Source: Planctomycetota bacterium
Lineage (GTDB): Bacteria; Planctomycetota; UBA1135; GCA-002686595
Direction: 5' to 3'
Length of the DNA stretch: 64,000 bases
Assembly: GCA_029259635.1 (NCBI GenBank)
Contig: JAJDEU010000027.1
Span: 1 to 64,000 of the forward strand
Part shown: piece by piece, positions 8,373 to 18,076 of the stretch
How the letters are laid out: every line of letters begins with the position of its first letter
Position numbering within the stretch: position 1 is the first letter of the stretch
Program-made: the position numbers and the translations under genes
The notes under the pieces: model-generated
What the model saw: only the letters and a program-made list of their open reading frames with translations
Database searches by the model: none
Told to the model about the DNA's origin: nothing

Positions 8373-8756
8373 ATGCGTGACTCCCATTGGAAAGCGATCG
8401 GCGCGCTCTTCGCTGCAGTAGCGGTAGCGATGGGAGCTTTTGGTGCTCACTCGCTTCAAGAGCGATTGACCGAAGCCGATCAGTTGGGCAACTGGGAGAC
8501 GGCCGTGCGCTACCAGATGTGGCACGCGCTCGCGCTGATTCTGTTCGGGTTGATGCACCGTCAAAAGGGCGGCGCTTCGCCGGCGATTGGGTGGCTCTTT
8601 ACGGTCGGGATTCTGTGCTTCAGTGGGTCGCTCTTCGCACTAGCGCTGGGCGTACCCGCCGCGTACATCTGGCCCGTCACACCGATCGGTGGATTGCTGC
8701 TCATGCTCGGCTGGATTCTGTTTGCGATCGCTGCTCTGCGACCCGCCAGAGACTGA
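8373..8756 (+). CDS. DUF423 (YgdD-like) membrane protein
   Basis: A 127-residue protein with four hydrophobic helices and the DUF423 pattern: AMGAFGAHSLQERL after the first helix, the QMWHALALILFGL segment, CFSGSLFALAL, and PVTPIGGLLLMLGW before the last helix. The family is small, widespread and of unknown function. The gene follows the six-helix protein after nine bases, so it may belong to the same transcript. Confidence 0.9.
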   Translation: MRDSHWKAIGALFAAVAVAMGAFGAHSLQERLTEADQLGNWETAVRYQMWHALALILFGLMHRQKGGASPAIGWLFTVGILCFSGSLFALALGVPAAYIWPVTPIGGLLLMLGWILFAIAALRPARD

Positions 8757-8852
8757 ATAAGGCTCGCTCACAACAGAATTCGAGAACGCTGTATAGTTGT
8801 GGCCCCGATCGGCCCGAGTACCGGAACGATCGCGTTTACCGACTCTTACCAG

Positions 8853-9404
8853 ATGAAATTCCGCTCTCAACTCTTCATGTTCGCGCTCGGCTTTTTGGCC
8901 GCGGGCTGCGCCATTCTCGGCGACGATGAGGATGACTACCCGATCACCGAAATCGTCGCCGGCGAGCTCGGCGATATGGGCAGTATCTCGGTCTGCGGGG
9001 ATGTACTGCTCGGAGAGATTCCGTCCGTTCATGCACTCGATGTAGCGAACCGTCGCGGAATTCGAACGCTGATCAGCCTCTTGCCCAGCGAAGCGCCGCA
9101 GGATCAGGTCATCGCCGCTGAGTGTCGCCGCTTGGGGATCGCGTTCGTTCCGATCGGCATCGACAACGAAGTGCCCGACGATCGCGACGTCGATCGCGTC
9201 ATGGAAGCGCTCAACATGGAGGGGCGCGGATCGGTGCTCATGTACTGTGAGACGGGCAGCCGAGCGATGATGTTCTTCGCGATCTATCGCGCCGTTCATG
9301 ATGGCGTCCCTGTCGAGAGCGCTCTCGAAGCCGCGCGCCGCGGCGGAATGACTCCAGGCCAAACCGAGCTCGTGCGCGAGCAGGTCGCGCGACTGCTCGC
9401 TTAG
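8853..9404 (+). CDS. Lipoprotein with dual-specificity phosphatase-like domain
   Basis: A 183-residue protein. The ATG at 8853 gives a clean lipoprotein leader (FMFALGFLAAGC). The rest resembles the DUF442/beta-lactamase-hydrolase-like phosphatase fold: GIRTLISLLPSEAP, a segment AECRRLGIAFVPIGI, and the P-loop-like motif YCETGSRAMMFFAIYRA. In these relatives the Cys of the C-x-x-G-x-R motif acts as nucleophile. Placement outside the cytoplasm is unusual for a phosphatase of this type, so the substrate may be small and extracytoplasmic. Assignment rests on the motif and fold pattern only. Confidence 0.65.
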   Translation: MKFRSQLFMFALGFLAAGCAILGDDEDDYPITEIVAGELGDMGSISVCGDVLLGEIPSVHALDVANRRGIRTLISLLPSEAPQDQVIAAECRRLGIAFVPIGIDNEVPDDRDVDRVMEALNMEGRGSVLMYCETGSRAMMFFAIYRAVHDGVPVESALEAARRGGMTPGQTELVREQVARLLA

Positions 9405-9450
9405 CCTCTGAGCCGAACGGGCTTCGAGCGGTAAGTCCCGGCTTCTCCCG

Positions 9451-10713
9451 ATGACAGCGCCAAGTGGAACGCTGAACAAAGAGCCCCGTCTCGTCTGGAC
9501 GGGTGGCCAATTCAGTGTGGTTCGAGCGCTCGTCGGTTGCTTAATCGGCATTCGCTACATACTCCTTCTGCCGATCGCCAATGCGCCGATTTTCGCGACT
9601 GACGAGCAAGACCTCTCGACCGCGCAAGAGTTCTTGGATGGCGCCAAATGGATCGGTCCCGCACCGCTCGGCTATCTACCGCTGGCGCTGGGACTGCTGC
9701 TCGCGATCGCGCTCGCTCTCGGCTACCGCACTCGAGCCGTGTCGTTTTCCCTGGTCCTCCTCTTCCTCGCCGAAGTGACCGAGGGTCTCTCTCCGCACGG
9801 AATCGCAGTTCCGACGCTGGCTGTGCTCGCCATCTACTGCGCGCTTCAACCTCCAGAACCCTTCGGTTCCCTCTCGGCTCGGGGGCGTTTGGATCCCGGC
9901 GGCGCTTGGAGCGAGCGCCGATTTTTGCGGCCTACTCTGTGGGTGTGGTTCCAGCTGGGCGCCCTGTTCACGGCGACGACCTTCCTTCGAGGATTCGATT
10001 CAATGGACGGAACCGATCCGCTCTGGGTTGTTGGCCCTGAATCCGAGGGCAGTTATTGGCTCCGCTCTTGGACCTCTCACGTTCCGGCTGTGATTCAGTC
10101 GTGTGGGGCGCTCGCGTACGTCGGAATCGTGGTTGTTGCAGCGATCTTGTCGCTCTTCGCGAGAACTCGGTTCGCAGCATGGTGCCTGTTCTTCGGCTTG
10201 CACGTCGCTTTGCTGGGCGTACTGACAATTCCCATGCGATGCTTTGCGGGGATGTTGGTTCTGCTCGCGATGTTCGACCCGAACTGGCTCGCGCCGAAGC
10301 GAATCGGTAGTCCGGTTCGGGTCTTCTATGACGGGGAGTGCGGTCTGTGCCATCGCATGGTCCGTCTGATTTTGGCGGAGGATCAGAGCGCGGATGGTTT
10401 CCGGTTCGCACCTCTGCAAAGTCCGGCATTCGAATCACGCGTCGACGCGAAGCAGCGAGCCGAGCTCCCCGACAGCGTCGCGGTCCTCACAACCGACGGT
10501 GAACTGGCCGTGCGCACGACCGCCGTCATTCAAATCCTCGATGGTCTAGGCGGACTCTGGCGCGTCGCGGCCTTCGCTCTGCGCGTCCCGCCCCGCGCGC
10601 TCGTCGATCTCGGCTACGACGCGGTCGCGAGCGTGCGCAAAAAGCTCTTTCTGAAACCCGAAGGCGCGTGCCCGATGATTCCGCCCAAGCTCGGCGAGCG
10701 CTTCGACTTCTGA
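9451..10713 (+). CDS. HTTM-like membrane domain fused to DCC thiol-disulfide domain
   Basis: A 420-residue protein in two parts. Residues ~20-280 form a multi-helix membrane region similar to HTTM (vitamin-K-carboxylase-like) proteins, starting VRALVGCLIGIRYILLLP. Residues ~285-420 form a DCC (DUF393) domain with RVFYDGECGLCHRMVRLIL, which contains the DxxCxxC motif giving the family its name and suggests thiol-disulfide chemistry. HTTM and DCC proteins are often encoded side by side; here they are one chain. The gene is convergent with bioA with a gap of three bases. Confidence 0.78.
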   Translation: MTAPSGTLNKEPRLVWTGGQFSVVRALVGCLIGIRYILLLPIANAPIFATDEQDLSTAQEFLDGAKWIGPAPLGYLPLALGLLLAIALALGYRTRAVSFSLVLLFLAEVTEGLSPHGIAVPTLAVLAIYCALQPPEPFGSLSARGRLDPGGAWSERRFLRPTLWVWFQLGALFTATTFLRGFDSMDGTDPLWVVGPESEGSYWLRSWTSHVPAVIQSCGALAYVGIVVVAAILSLFARTRFAAWCLFFGLHVALLGVLTIPMRCFAGMLVLLAMFDPNWLAPKRIGSPVRVFYDGECGLCHRMVRLILAEDQSADGFRFAPLQSPAFESRVDAKQRAELPDSVAVLTTDGELAVRTTAVIQILDGLGGLWRVAAFALRVPPRALVDLGYDAVASVRKKLFLKPEGACPMIPPKLGERFDF

Positions 10714-10716
10714 CGA

Positions 10717-11999
10717 CTACCGACCTAGGTCGATCAGCTCGAGCATCACATCGCCGAGCCGGTCGCACTCGCTCTCCGTCGTGCACGACGGTGGCATGGC
10801 GTAGAGCACGTTGCCGAGCGGACGCAGCAAGACGCCGCGCGCGATCGCGGCTTGGCGCAGGTGCAAGCTTTGATTCGCGAGATAGCCCGTCGCCTCGCCC
10901 TTCGCGGTCGGGAGGTCAAGCGCGACGATTCCGCCGAGTTGACGGAGCGCGAGTTCGTGCGCTCGCTCGCCGAGGTGCTCATGCAACCGGTCGTGTATTC
11001 GTTCGCCGATCGCGCGCAGTTTTGCGGGCGTGTCCTCGCGTTGATTGATCTCGAGGGCGGCGAGCGCGACGGCACAACCGATCGGGTGCGCGGTGAACGT
11101 GTGGCCGTGAAAGAAGGCCTTCGCGCGATCCTCGGAGAGAAAGGTCTCGAAGATCTCTTCGGTCGCGAGCGTCGCGGCGAGCGGCATGGTTCCGCCGGTG
11201 AGGCCTTTGGCGATCGCCATCAAGTCAGGCGCGACGTTCGCTTGCTCGCAGGCGAACAGGCTGCCGGTGCGACCGAAGCCGGTCATTACTTCGTCGACGA
11301 TGAGCGGGATGCCGGCGCGATCGCAGGCGGCACGCGCTTCTTGAATGACCTCGGGCGCATACATGTGCATCCCGGCAGCGCCTTGGACGAGCGGTTCGAG
11401 GACGACGCCGGCAACCATCTTGCCGAGGCGGTTGATGGCGGCCGGAATTTCGCCGAGCGCCGGGTTCACGCGCTCGACCTGAAAGAGCAGTGGCGCGAAC
11501 GGCAGGAAGAAGGGATCGGGGTCGCCCAGAGACATCGCTCCAAACGTGTCGCCGTGGTAAGAGCCGGTGAGCGAGATGAACACGCGGCGCTTGGGTTCGC
11601 CCGCGTGTACGTGGCGTTGATAGGCCAACTTGAGCGCGATCTCGACGGCGGCGGAACCGTTGTCGGAGAAGAACACGCGCGAGAGATTGCCGGGCGCGAC
11701 TTCGACGAGGGACTCGGCGAGTTGGACGGCGGGCTCGTGAGTGGTGCCGGCGAAGAGGACGTGGTCGAGCTCGCGCGCTTGACGCTGCATCGCGGTCACG
11801 ATTTCTTCGCGGCCGTGTCCGTGCAGGCAAGCCCACCAGGATGAGATTCCGTCGATGAGCTCGCGGCCGTCCTCGAGGACCAAGGTCGCATCGTGGGCGG
11901 ATGCAATCGGAAGGGGTTCTTCTTCGAGCGCGTGCTGCGTGTAGGGATGCCACGAGACGCGAGCATCGCGTTCGGAGAGCGAGCGCTTTCCCGTTGAAC

Positions 12000-12003
<4 letters not shown>
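10717..12003 (-). CDS. bioA: Adenosylmethionine-8-amino-7-oxononanoate aminotransferase
   Basis: The PLP enzyme of biotin synthesis that transfers the amino group of S-adenosylmethionine to 8-amino-7-oxononanoate, giving 7,8-diaminopelargonate. At 428 residues it has the normal length. Visible signatures are WHPYTQH near the N terminus, DGISSWWACLHGH, SGSYHGDTFGAM-like LTGSYHGDTFGAMSLG, IVDEVMTGFGRTG and the Schiff-base lysine in AIAKGLTGGTMPL. The ATG at 12003 overlaps the stop of the bioF-bioD fusion by four bases (ATGA), so the two products are made in step. It is the last gene of the bioB-bioFD-bioA operon. Confidence 0.95.
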
Positions 12004-13814
<1,811 letters not shown>

Positions 13815-13828
13815 GGCGGAGGGCAGCG

Positions 13829-14797
13829 CTAGCGGCGCGCGTTCTGTTCGGCGGTGAGCCCGAGCTTCTCGAACAGTGCGGCGTCGCTCTTGGGCTCGGG
13901 GTTGGGCGTGGTCAGAAGCTCGCTCCCGACAAAGATCGAATTCGCGCCAGCCAAGAAACACATCGCCTGCGCCTCCTCGCTCAACTCCGTGCGACCGGCG
14001 GACAAGCGCACGCGTGAGTGCGGCATCAAGATGCGCGCGACGGCGACGGCGCGAACCATCTCCGTCCATTCGATCGGCTCGACCTCGCTGAGCGGCGTGC
14101 CCTCGACCGGGACGAGCGCGTTGATCGGGACGCTCTCCGGCGGCGGATTGAGTGAGGCCAGCTCGAACAGGAGCTCGGCGCGAACTTTTTGATCTTCGCC
14201 CATTCCGAGGATGCCACCGCAACACACGGAGATGCCGGCGCTGCGAACGTTCGAGATCGTGTTCAGTCGATCTTCATAGCTGCGCGTGCTGATGATCTTG
14301 TCGTAGTGGCTCTTGCCGGTGTCGAGGTTGTGGTTGTAGTAGTCGAGGCCGGCGTCCTTGAGCTGGCGCGCTTGACCTTCCTCGAGCATGCCGAGCGTGA
14401 CGCAGCTCTCCAGTCCTAGCGCATGTACACCGCGAACCATGTCGAGCACGCGATCGAAGTCGGCGCCGGGCTTCACTTCGCGCCAAGCCGCGCCCATGCA
14501 GAATCGATCGGCTCCGCGCTCTTTGGCCTGCTTCGCCTCGGCGAGCACTTCATCGAGCTGGCTGAGCGGCTGACGATCGACGTCGGACTCGTTGTGCGCG
14601 CTCTGCGAGCAATAGCCGCAGTCTTCGGGGCAGCCGCCGGTCTTGATCGACATCAGCTGCGAGCACTGGACGGTTGCCGGGTCGTGAAACTGGCGGTGCG
14701 TCTGCGCGGCTTCGAAGACCAGGTCGAGGAGGGGGCGTTCGTAGAGCGCCTGTACGTGGGCGAGCGTGAGCTCGTCAGTTGCGGTTGCGGAAGACAT
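13829..14797 (-). CDS. bioB: Biotin synthase
   Basis: A radical SAM enzyme of 322 residues that inserts sulfur into dethiobiotin. The 4Fe-4S-binding CxxxCxxC motif is in [17 protein letters not shown]. Other family segments are [20 protein letters not shown], and [11 protein letters not shown], which supplies conserved residues for the second iron-sulfur cluster. It is the first gene of the minus-strand biotin operon. Its start faces tryptophan 2,3-dioxygenase across 214 bases that must hold the promoters of both units. I saw no sequence there that I could call a BirA operator. Confidence 0.96.
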   Translation of the reverse strand: MSSATATDELTLAHVQALYERPLLDLVFEAAQTHRQFHDPATVQCSQLMSIKTGGCPEDCGYCSQSAHNESDVDRQPLSQLDEVLAEAKQAKERGADRFCMGAAWREVKPGADFDRVLDMVRGVHALGLESCVTLGMLEEGQARQLKDAGLDYYNHNLDTGKSHYDKIISTRSYEDRLNTISNVRSAGISVCCGGILGMGEDQKVRAELLFELASLNPPPESVPINALVPVEGTPLSEVEPIEWTEMVRAVAVARILMPHSRVRLSAGRTELSEEAQAMCFLAGANSIFVGSELLTTPNPEPKSDAALFEKLGLTAEQNARR

Positions 14798-14918
14798 GGG
14801 GCGGGGATTCTACCCACGCACAGCGCTCTCGGTCATGGGCGGATCCAAATCGATGTCCGACTTGGTGCGTAGTGGACGCTCGCGGGCCCAATCTTGCGAG
14901 ATTCTCGATTTCTTGGCG

Positions 14919-14957
14919 CGCGGGAAGGGGCCGCGGTGCTGTATTTTTCTTCCCGCG
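14919..14957. promoter_or_regulatory. Hairpin in the bioB/kynA divergent region
   Basis: A perfect 9-bp stem cgcgggaag / cttcccgcg encloses a 21-base loop. The T-rich stretch (attttt) is inside the loop, so it is not an intrinsic terminator. It lies about 55 bases before the kynA start and could be a protein-binding site or a leader structure. No function is shown. Confidence 0.3.
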
Positions 14958-15011
14958 ACCGCCGTCCTTAGCCGGCGATGAAGCGACAAAAACCAGCTCC
15001 GAGCCCCCGAC

Positions 15012-16118
15012 ATGCCTCCCGAGAAACAAGCCGCCTATTGGTCCTACATCCGCGTCAAGGAACTGCTCTCGCTTCAGGGTGGACTCGACGACAAGGAGAG
15101 CGAGCTCACCAACGACGAGGTGCTGTTCATCACCGTGCACCAGGTCTTTGAGCTCTGGTTCAAGCTGGTCTTGCGCGAGATGATCGGGTTGCGGGACTTG
15201 TTTAAGGGGCCGGTGAACGAACAGGAGCTCGCCGGCGCCGTGCACGGCTGCCAGAGAATTACGACGATCCTGCGGCGCTGCGTGGATCACTTTGAAGTGA
15301 TGGAGACTCTGTCGACGCGCGAGTATCTCGCCTTTCGCGACAAGCTAACGGGCGCGAGCGGTTTTCAGAGCGCGCAGATGCGGCAGCTCGAGATCTTGCT
15401 CGGACTCGAAGATGACGAGCGCATTTCGCTCGGTGCGGGCGAGAGCTACATGCAGGCCTTGCGCGAAGCGGATGGCAGTGCGTCGGACGCCTTGAAGCGC
15501 GTGCAGACTCAGCTCGACGATCAGCCGTCGATCAAAGACGTCATCAACGACTGGCTCTATCGCACGCCGATCGACGGCAGTGGTCCGGACGACGAGGGCG
15601 ATGAGGCGGCCGTCTCGCGCTTCCTTGCGACCTACGCCGAGGCGTACGGAAAGGAAGTCGACATCGCTTGCGGAATTTCGCTGGCTCGAACGGCGGTGGA
15701 GTTTGATTCGAGTCTGGTCAAGCAGCGCTACGAGTCCGACAAGGTGGCGTTAGACGACTGGCTTGCGAGCGGCGATGGTCCGGACGGAGCGAAGCGGCGC
15801 CGAATTCGCGCTGCCATTCTATTCATCATCAGCTACCGAGAGTTGCCTCTGCTCGCATGGCCGCGTGAGCTGATCGACAGCATCATTGAGATGGAGCAAC
15901 ACTTCTTGGTCTTCCGGCAACGGCACGCGCGCATGGTCGAGCGCATTATCGGACGACGTACTGGGACCGGCGGGAGCGCCGGCGTTGACTATCTCGATCA
16001 GACGGCGCGGGAATATCGCGTGTTCAAGGACCTCTGGACGGTGCGCACTTTCCAGGTGCGCGCGGATGCGACGCCGGAACTCCAAAAGGATGAGTTCTAC
16101 AATTTCCGCAACCAGTAG
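15012..16118 (+). CDS. kynA: Tryptophan 2,3-dioxygenase
   Basis: A haem enzyme of 368 residues that opens the indole ring of L-tryptophan to N-formylkynurenine. The family signature FITVHQVFELWFKLVLREM contains the substrate-side histidine; SGFQSAQMRQLEILLG follows. The C-terminal loop GRRTGTGGSAGVDYLDQT is the conserved active-site lid. The start ATG is preceded by a weak purine stretch. No other kynurenine-pathway gene is nearby, so the next steps must be encoded elsewhere or the reaction serves another use. Its last 29 bases overlap the start of the following lipoprotein gene. Confidence 0.95.
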   Translation: MPPEKQAAYWSYIRVKELLSLQGGLDDKESELTNDEVLFITVHQVFELWFKLVLREMIGLRDLFKGPVNEQELAGAVHGCQRITTILRRCVDHFEVMETLSTREYLAFRDKLTGASGFQSAQMRQLEILLGLEDDERISLGAGESYMQALREADGSASDALKRVQTQLDDQPSIKDVINDWLYRTPIDGSGPDDEGDEAAVSRFLATYAEAYGKEVDIACGISLARTAVEFDSSLVKQRYESDKVALDDWLASGDGPDGAKRRRIRAAILFIISYRELPLLAWPRELIDSIIEMEQHFLVFRQRHARMVERIIGRRTGTGGSAGVDYLDQTAREYRVFKDLWTVRTFQVRADATPELQKDEFYNFRNQ

Positions 16119-17133
16119 AGCGTTTTTCACCGGTTTGCTCTTACTGCTCGGAGCGTGTGCGAGCGGGAGAGACTTGAATTCGCTGGAAACGGCGGTGCTT
16201 CGGCACGAGCAGCTCGCATTTCCGACATCGATCGTCCTTCCGCTCGGACAGGATTTTGTCACACCAAAGATTTCGGCCCGAGCGCCGTTCTTCGAAGCGC
16301 TCATCTCATGGAACGCACGCGTTCCTAACGATTCCGGGATGACGGCGGAGCTGCGCGTGCGCACTGCCGATGACCGCGAGTGGTCGCCTTGGCTCTTCGT
16401 CGGTGAGTGGGGGAAAGTTCCGGACGAGCTGGAGCGAACGATCGAGTTCGAAGACGGACGGATCGATGTCGACTACTTCACCGGGGACGTCGAGTTCGAT
16501 GCGATTCAAGCGCGATTCAATGGGCACGGGAATGGCGCGATCGAGATTGAGCGAATCGATTTTTGTCTGACGGGCGCGAGCGAAATCGCGGTGGTAGACA
16601 ACGCGGAGCCGATGGAGCGCTCTGCCACTAGTCTAGACGTACCGAAGCGCAGCCAACGGACGGAGGACGAGCGCATCGCCGATCGCATTTGCAGTCCGAC
16701 GTCGGTCGCGATGGTGATGGAGTATCGCGGTGTCTCCGAGTCGACGAGCCGTGTCGCCGAGCGTCTCTACGACGAGCGCAACGATATCTACGGCAACTGG
16801 ACACGCGCGATCCAAGGCGCGTTCGAGTTCGGCGTGCCGGGTTACCTCGCGCGCTTTTCCGACTGGGAGAGCGCGGAGGCGATGCTCGCGAGCGAGCAAC
16901 CGCTGGTCGTCAGCATTCGTACGCCCGAGACCGGGCTGACCGGCGCTCCCTACGTCTCGACGGCCGGACACCTGCTCGTCATCGTCGGGTTCGACGAGAC
17001 GGGTAACGTGATCGTCAATGATCCGGCGGCAGAGAACGCTGCGGAGGTGCGGCGCGTGTACTCCCGCTCGGAAATGCAGCAGGCCTGGATGGGAAAAGGC
17101 GGAGTGGCCTATGTCTTCCTCCCGCGTGAATGA
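16090..17133 (+). CDS. C39-like peptidase domain lipoprotein
   Basis: A 347-residue exported protein. The ATG at 16090 gives a lipoprotein leader ending LLLLLGAC. The N-terminal half is a beta-rich domain (VRTADDREWSPWLFVGEW). The C-terminal half is a papain-fold C39_2-like domain: catalytic Cys in ICSPTSVAMVMEYRG, and the His/Asp part in AGHLLVIVGFDETGNVIVND. Its start lies 29 bases inside the 3' end of kynA in another frame, which suggests coupling. Family members act as peptidases or bind peptides; the substrate here is unknown. The residues needed for catalysis are present. Confidence 0.78.
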   Translation: MSSTISATSRAFFTGLLLLLGACASGRDLNSLETAVLRHEQLAFPTSIVLPLGQDFVTPKISARAPFFEALISWNARVPNDSGMTAELRVRTADDREWSPWLFVGEWGKVPDELERTIEFEDGRIDVDYFTGDVEFDAIQARFNGHGNGAIEIERIDFCLTGASEIAVVDNAEPMERSATSLDVPKRSQRTEDERIADRICSPTSVAMVMEYRGVSESTSRVAERLYDERNDIYGNWTRAIQGAFEFGVPGYLARFSDWESAEAMLASEQPLVVSIRTPETGLTGAPYVSTAGHLLVIVGFDETGNVIVNDPAAENAAEVRRVYSRSEMQQAWMGKGGVAYVFLPRE

Positions 17134-17959
17134 CAGACTTGGCGCCGTGATGGAGACGAGAGACGAGACCGAGGAGGAGAGAGGCGAGGGCTCGCCGCGG
17201 ATCAGCGCGTGCGTGGTCACGTTCAACGAGAAGGAGCACATCGAAGAGTGTCTGAAGTCGCTCTCGTGGTGCGACGAGTTGATCGTTGTGGATTCGCACT
17301 CGACGGACGGGACGCAGGAGATCGCGCGCGGGCTCGGGGCGCGAGTGATCGAGCGCGACTGGCCGGGCTTTGGACCGCAAAAAGAGATCGCGGTGGCCGA
17401 GGCGAGCCACGACTGGGTGCTGTGCCTCGATGCGGACGAGCGCGTGACGCCGGAGCTCGAGAGTGAGATCAAGGCGCTGCGCGCCAAAGGCTTTTCGGGC
17501 GCCGTGGGTTATCGCATTCCGCGGATGTCGCACTACCTCGGCCGGTGGATTCGTCACGGCACTTGGTACCCGAGCCGCCAGCTCCGGCTCTACCACCGTG
17601 CCCACGGATCCTGGGGTGGTCACTCTCCGCACGAGAAGGTGATCCTCGACGGACTGCCGGCGAATTTGAAGGGCGACATGCTGCACTACACCTACCGCAG
17701 CTTCATCGATCACCAGAACAAGATCGCGTCCTACACGACCACCATGGCGGAGGGCTTGTACGCACGCGGCAAGCGAGCCACCACGCTCGATCTCGTGACG
17801 CACCCGACCTGGCGCTTCTTCAACTTCTACATCCTGCGCCGAGGATTCCTCGCCGGTTGGCAGGGCCTCATGCTCGCTTACCTCACAGCGCACTACTCCC
17901 GAATGAAGTACGCGAAGCTCCTTGTCCTCCAACGCGGCCACAAGCTCCGCGACGACTGA
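17111..17959 (+). CDS. Family 2 glycosyltransferase, WaaE/KdtX-like
   Basis: A 282-residue GT-A glycosyltransferase related to the LPS-core enzymes WaaE/KdtX. The nucleotide-sugar-binding start is RISACVVTFNEKEHIEECL, followed by VVDSHSTDGTQEIA and the metal-binding DADERVTPEL (DxD-like). The C-terminal helices (RRGFLAGWQGLMLAYL) may touch the membrane. The ATG at 17111 has GGAG at good spacing but overlaps the previous gene by 23 bases; an ATG at 17150 is the alternative. The stop codon is at the very edge of the 119-bp palindrome. It probably adds a sugar to a lipid-linked or surface glycan. Confidence 0.85.
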   Translation: MSSSRVNDRLGAVMETRDETEEERGEGSPRISACVVTFNEKEHIEECLKSLSWCDELIVVDSHSTDGTQEIARGLGARVIERDWPGFGPQKEIAVAEASHDWVLCLDADERVTPELESEIKALRAKGFSGAVGYRIPRMSHYLGRWIRHGTWYPSRQLRLYHRAHGSWGGHSPHEKVILDGLPANLKGDMLHYTYRSFIDHQNKIASYTTTMAEGLYARGKRATTLDLVTHPTWRFFNFYILRRGFLAGWQGLMLAYLTAHYSRMKYAKLLVLQRGHKLRDD

Positions 17960-18076
17960 CGCTGAAGGTGTAATACCGAACCCGGTTCAGATCTAAACTT
18001 TAGGACCACTACGGCACTGCCGTAGTGGTCCTAAAGTTTAGATCTGAACCGGGTTCGGTATTACACCTTCAGCGTC
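17958..18076. repeat. Perfect 119-bp palindrome between convergent genes
   Basis: Two exactly complementary 59-base arms flank a single central base at 18017; I paired every base and found no mismatch. It covers the last two bases of the glycosyltransferase stop codon and the last five codons plus stop of the convergent decarboxylase. As RNA it would form an extreme hairpin from either side and could act as a two-way terminator. Half-copies occur at 53-91 and 6431-6453, which shows it is a repeat family and not a one-off terminator. Confidence 0.9.

Noticed and set aside
10852..11844. 330-codon open frame on the plus strand opposite bioA
   Set aside because: Shadow of bioA; the bioA frame has the PLP lysine and all conserved blocks and overlaps bioFD in operon fashion.
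13815..14225. N-terminal extension of the BioF-BioD frame into bioB
   Set aside because: The added residues are Arg-rich and lie antiphase inside bioB; BioF begins normally at 13814.
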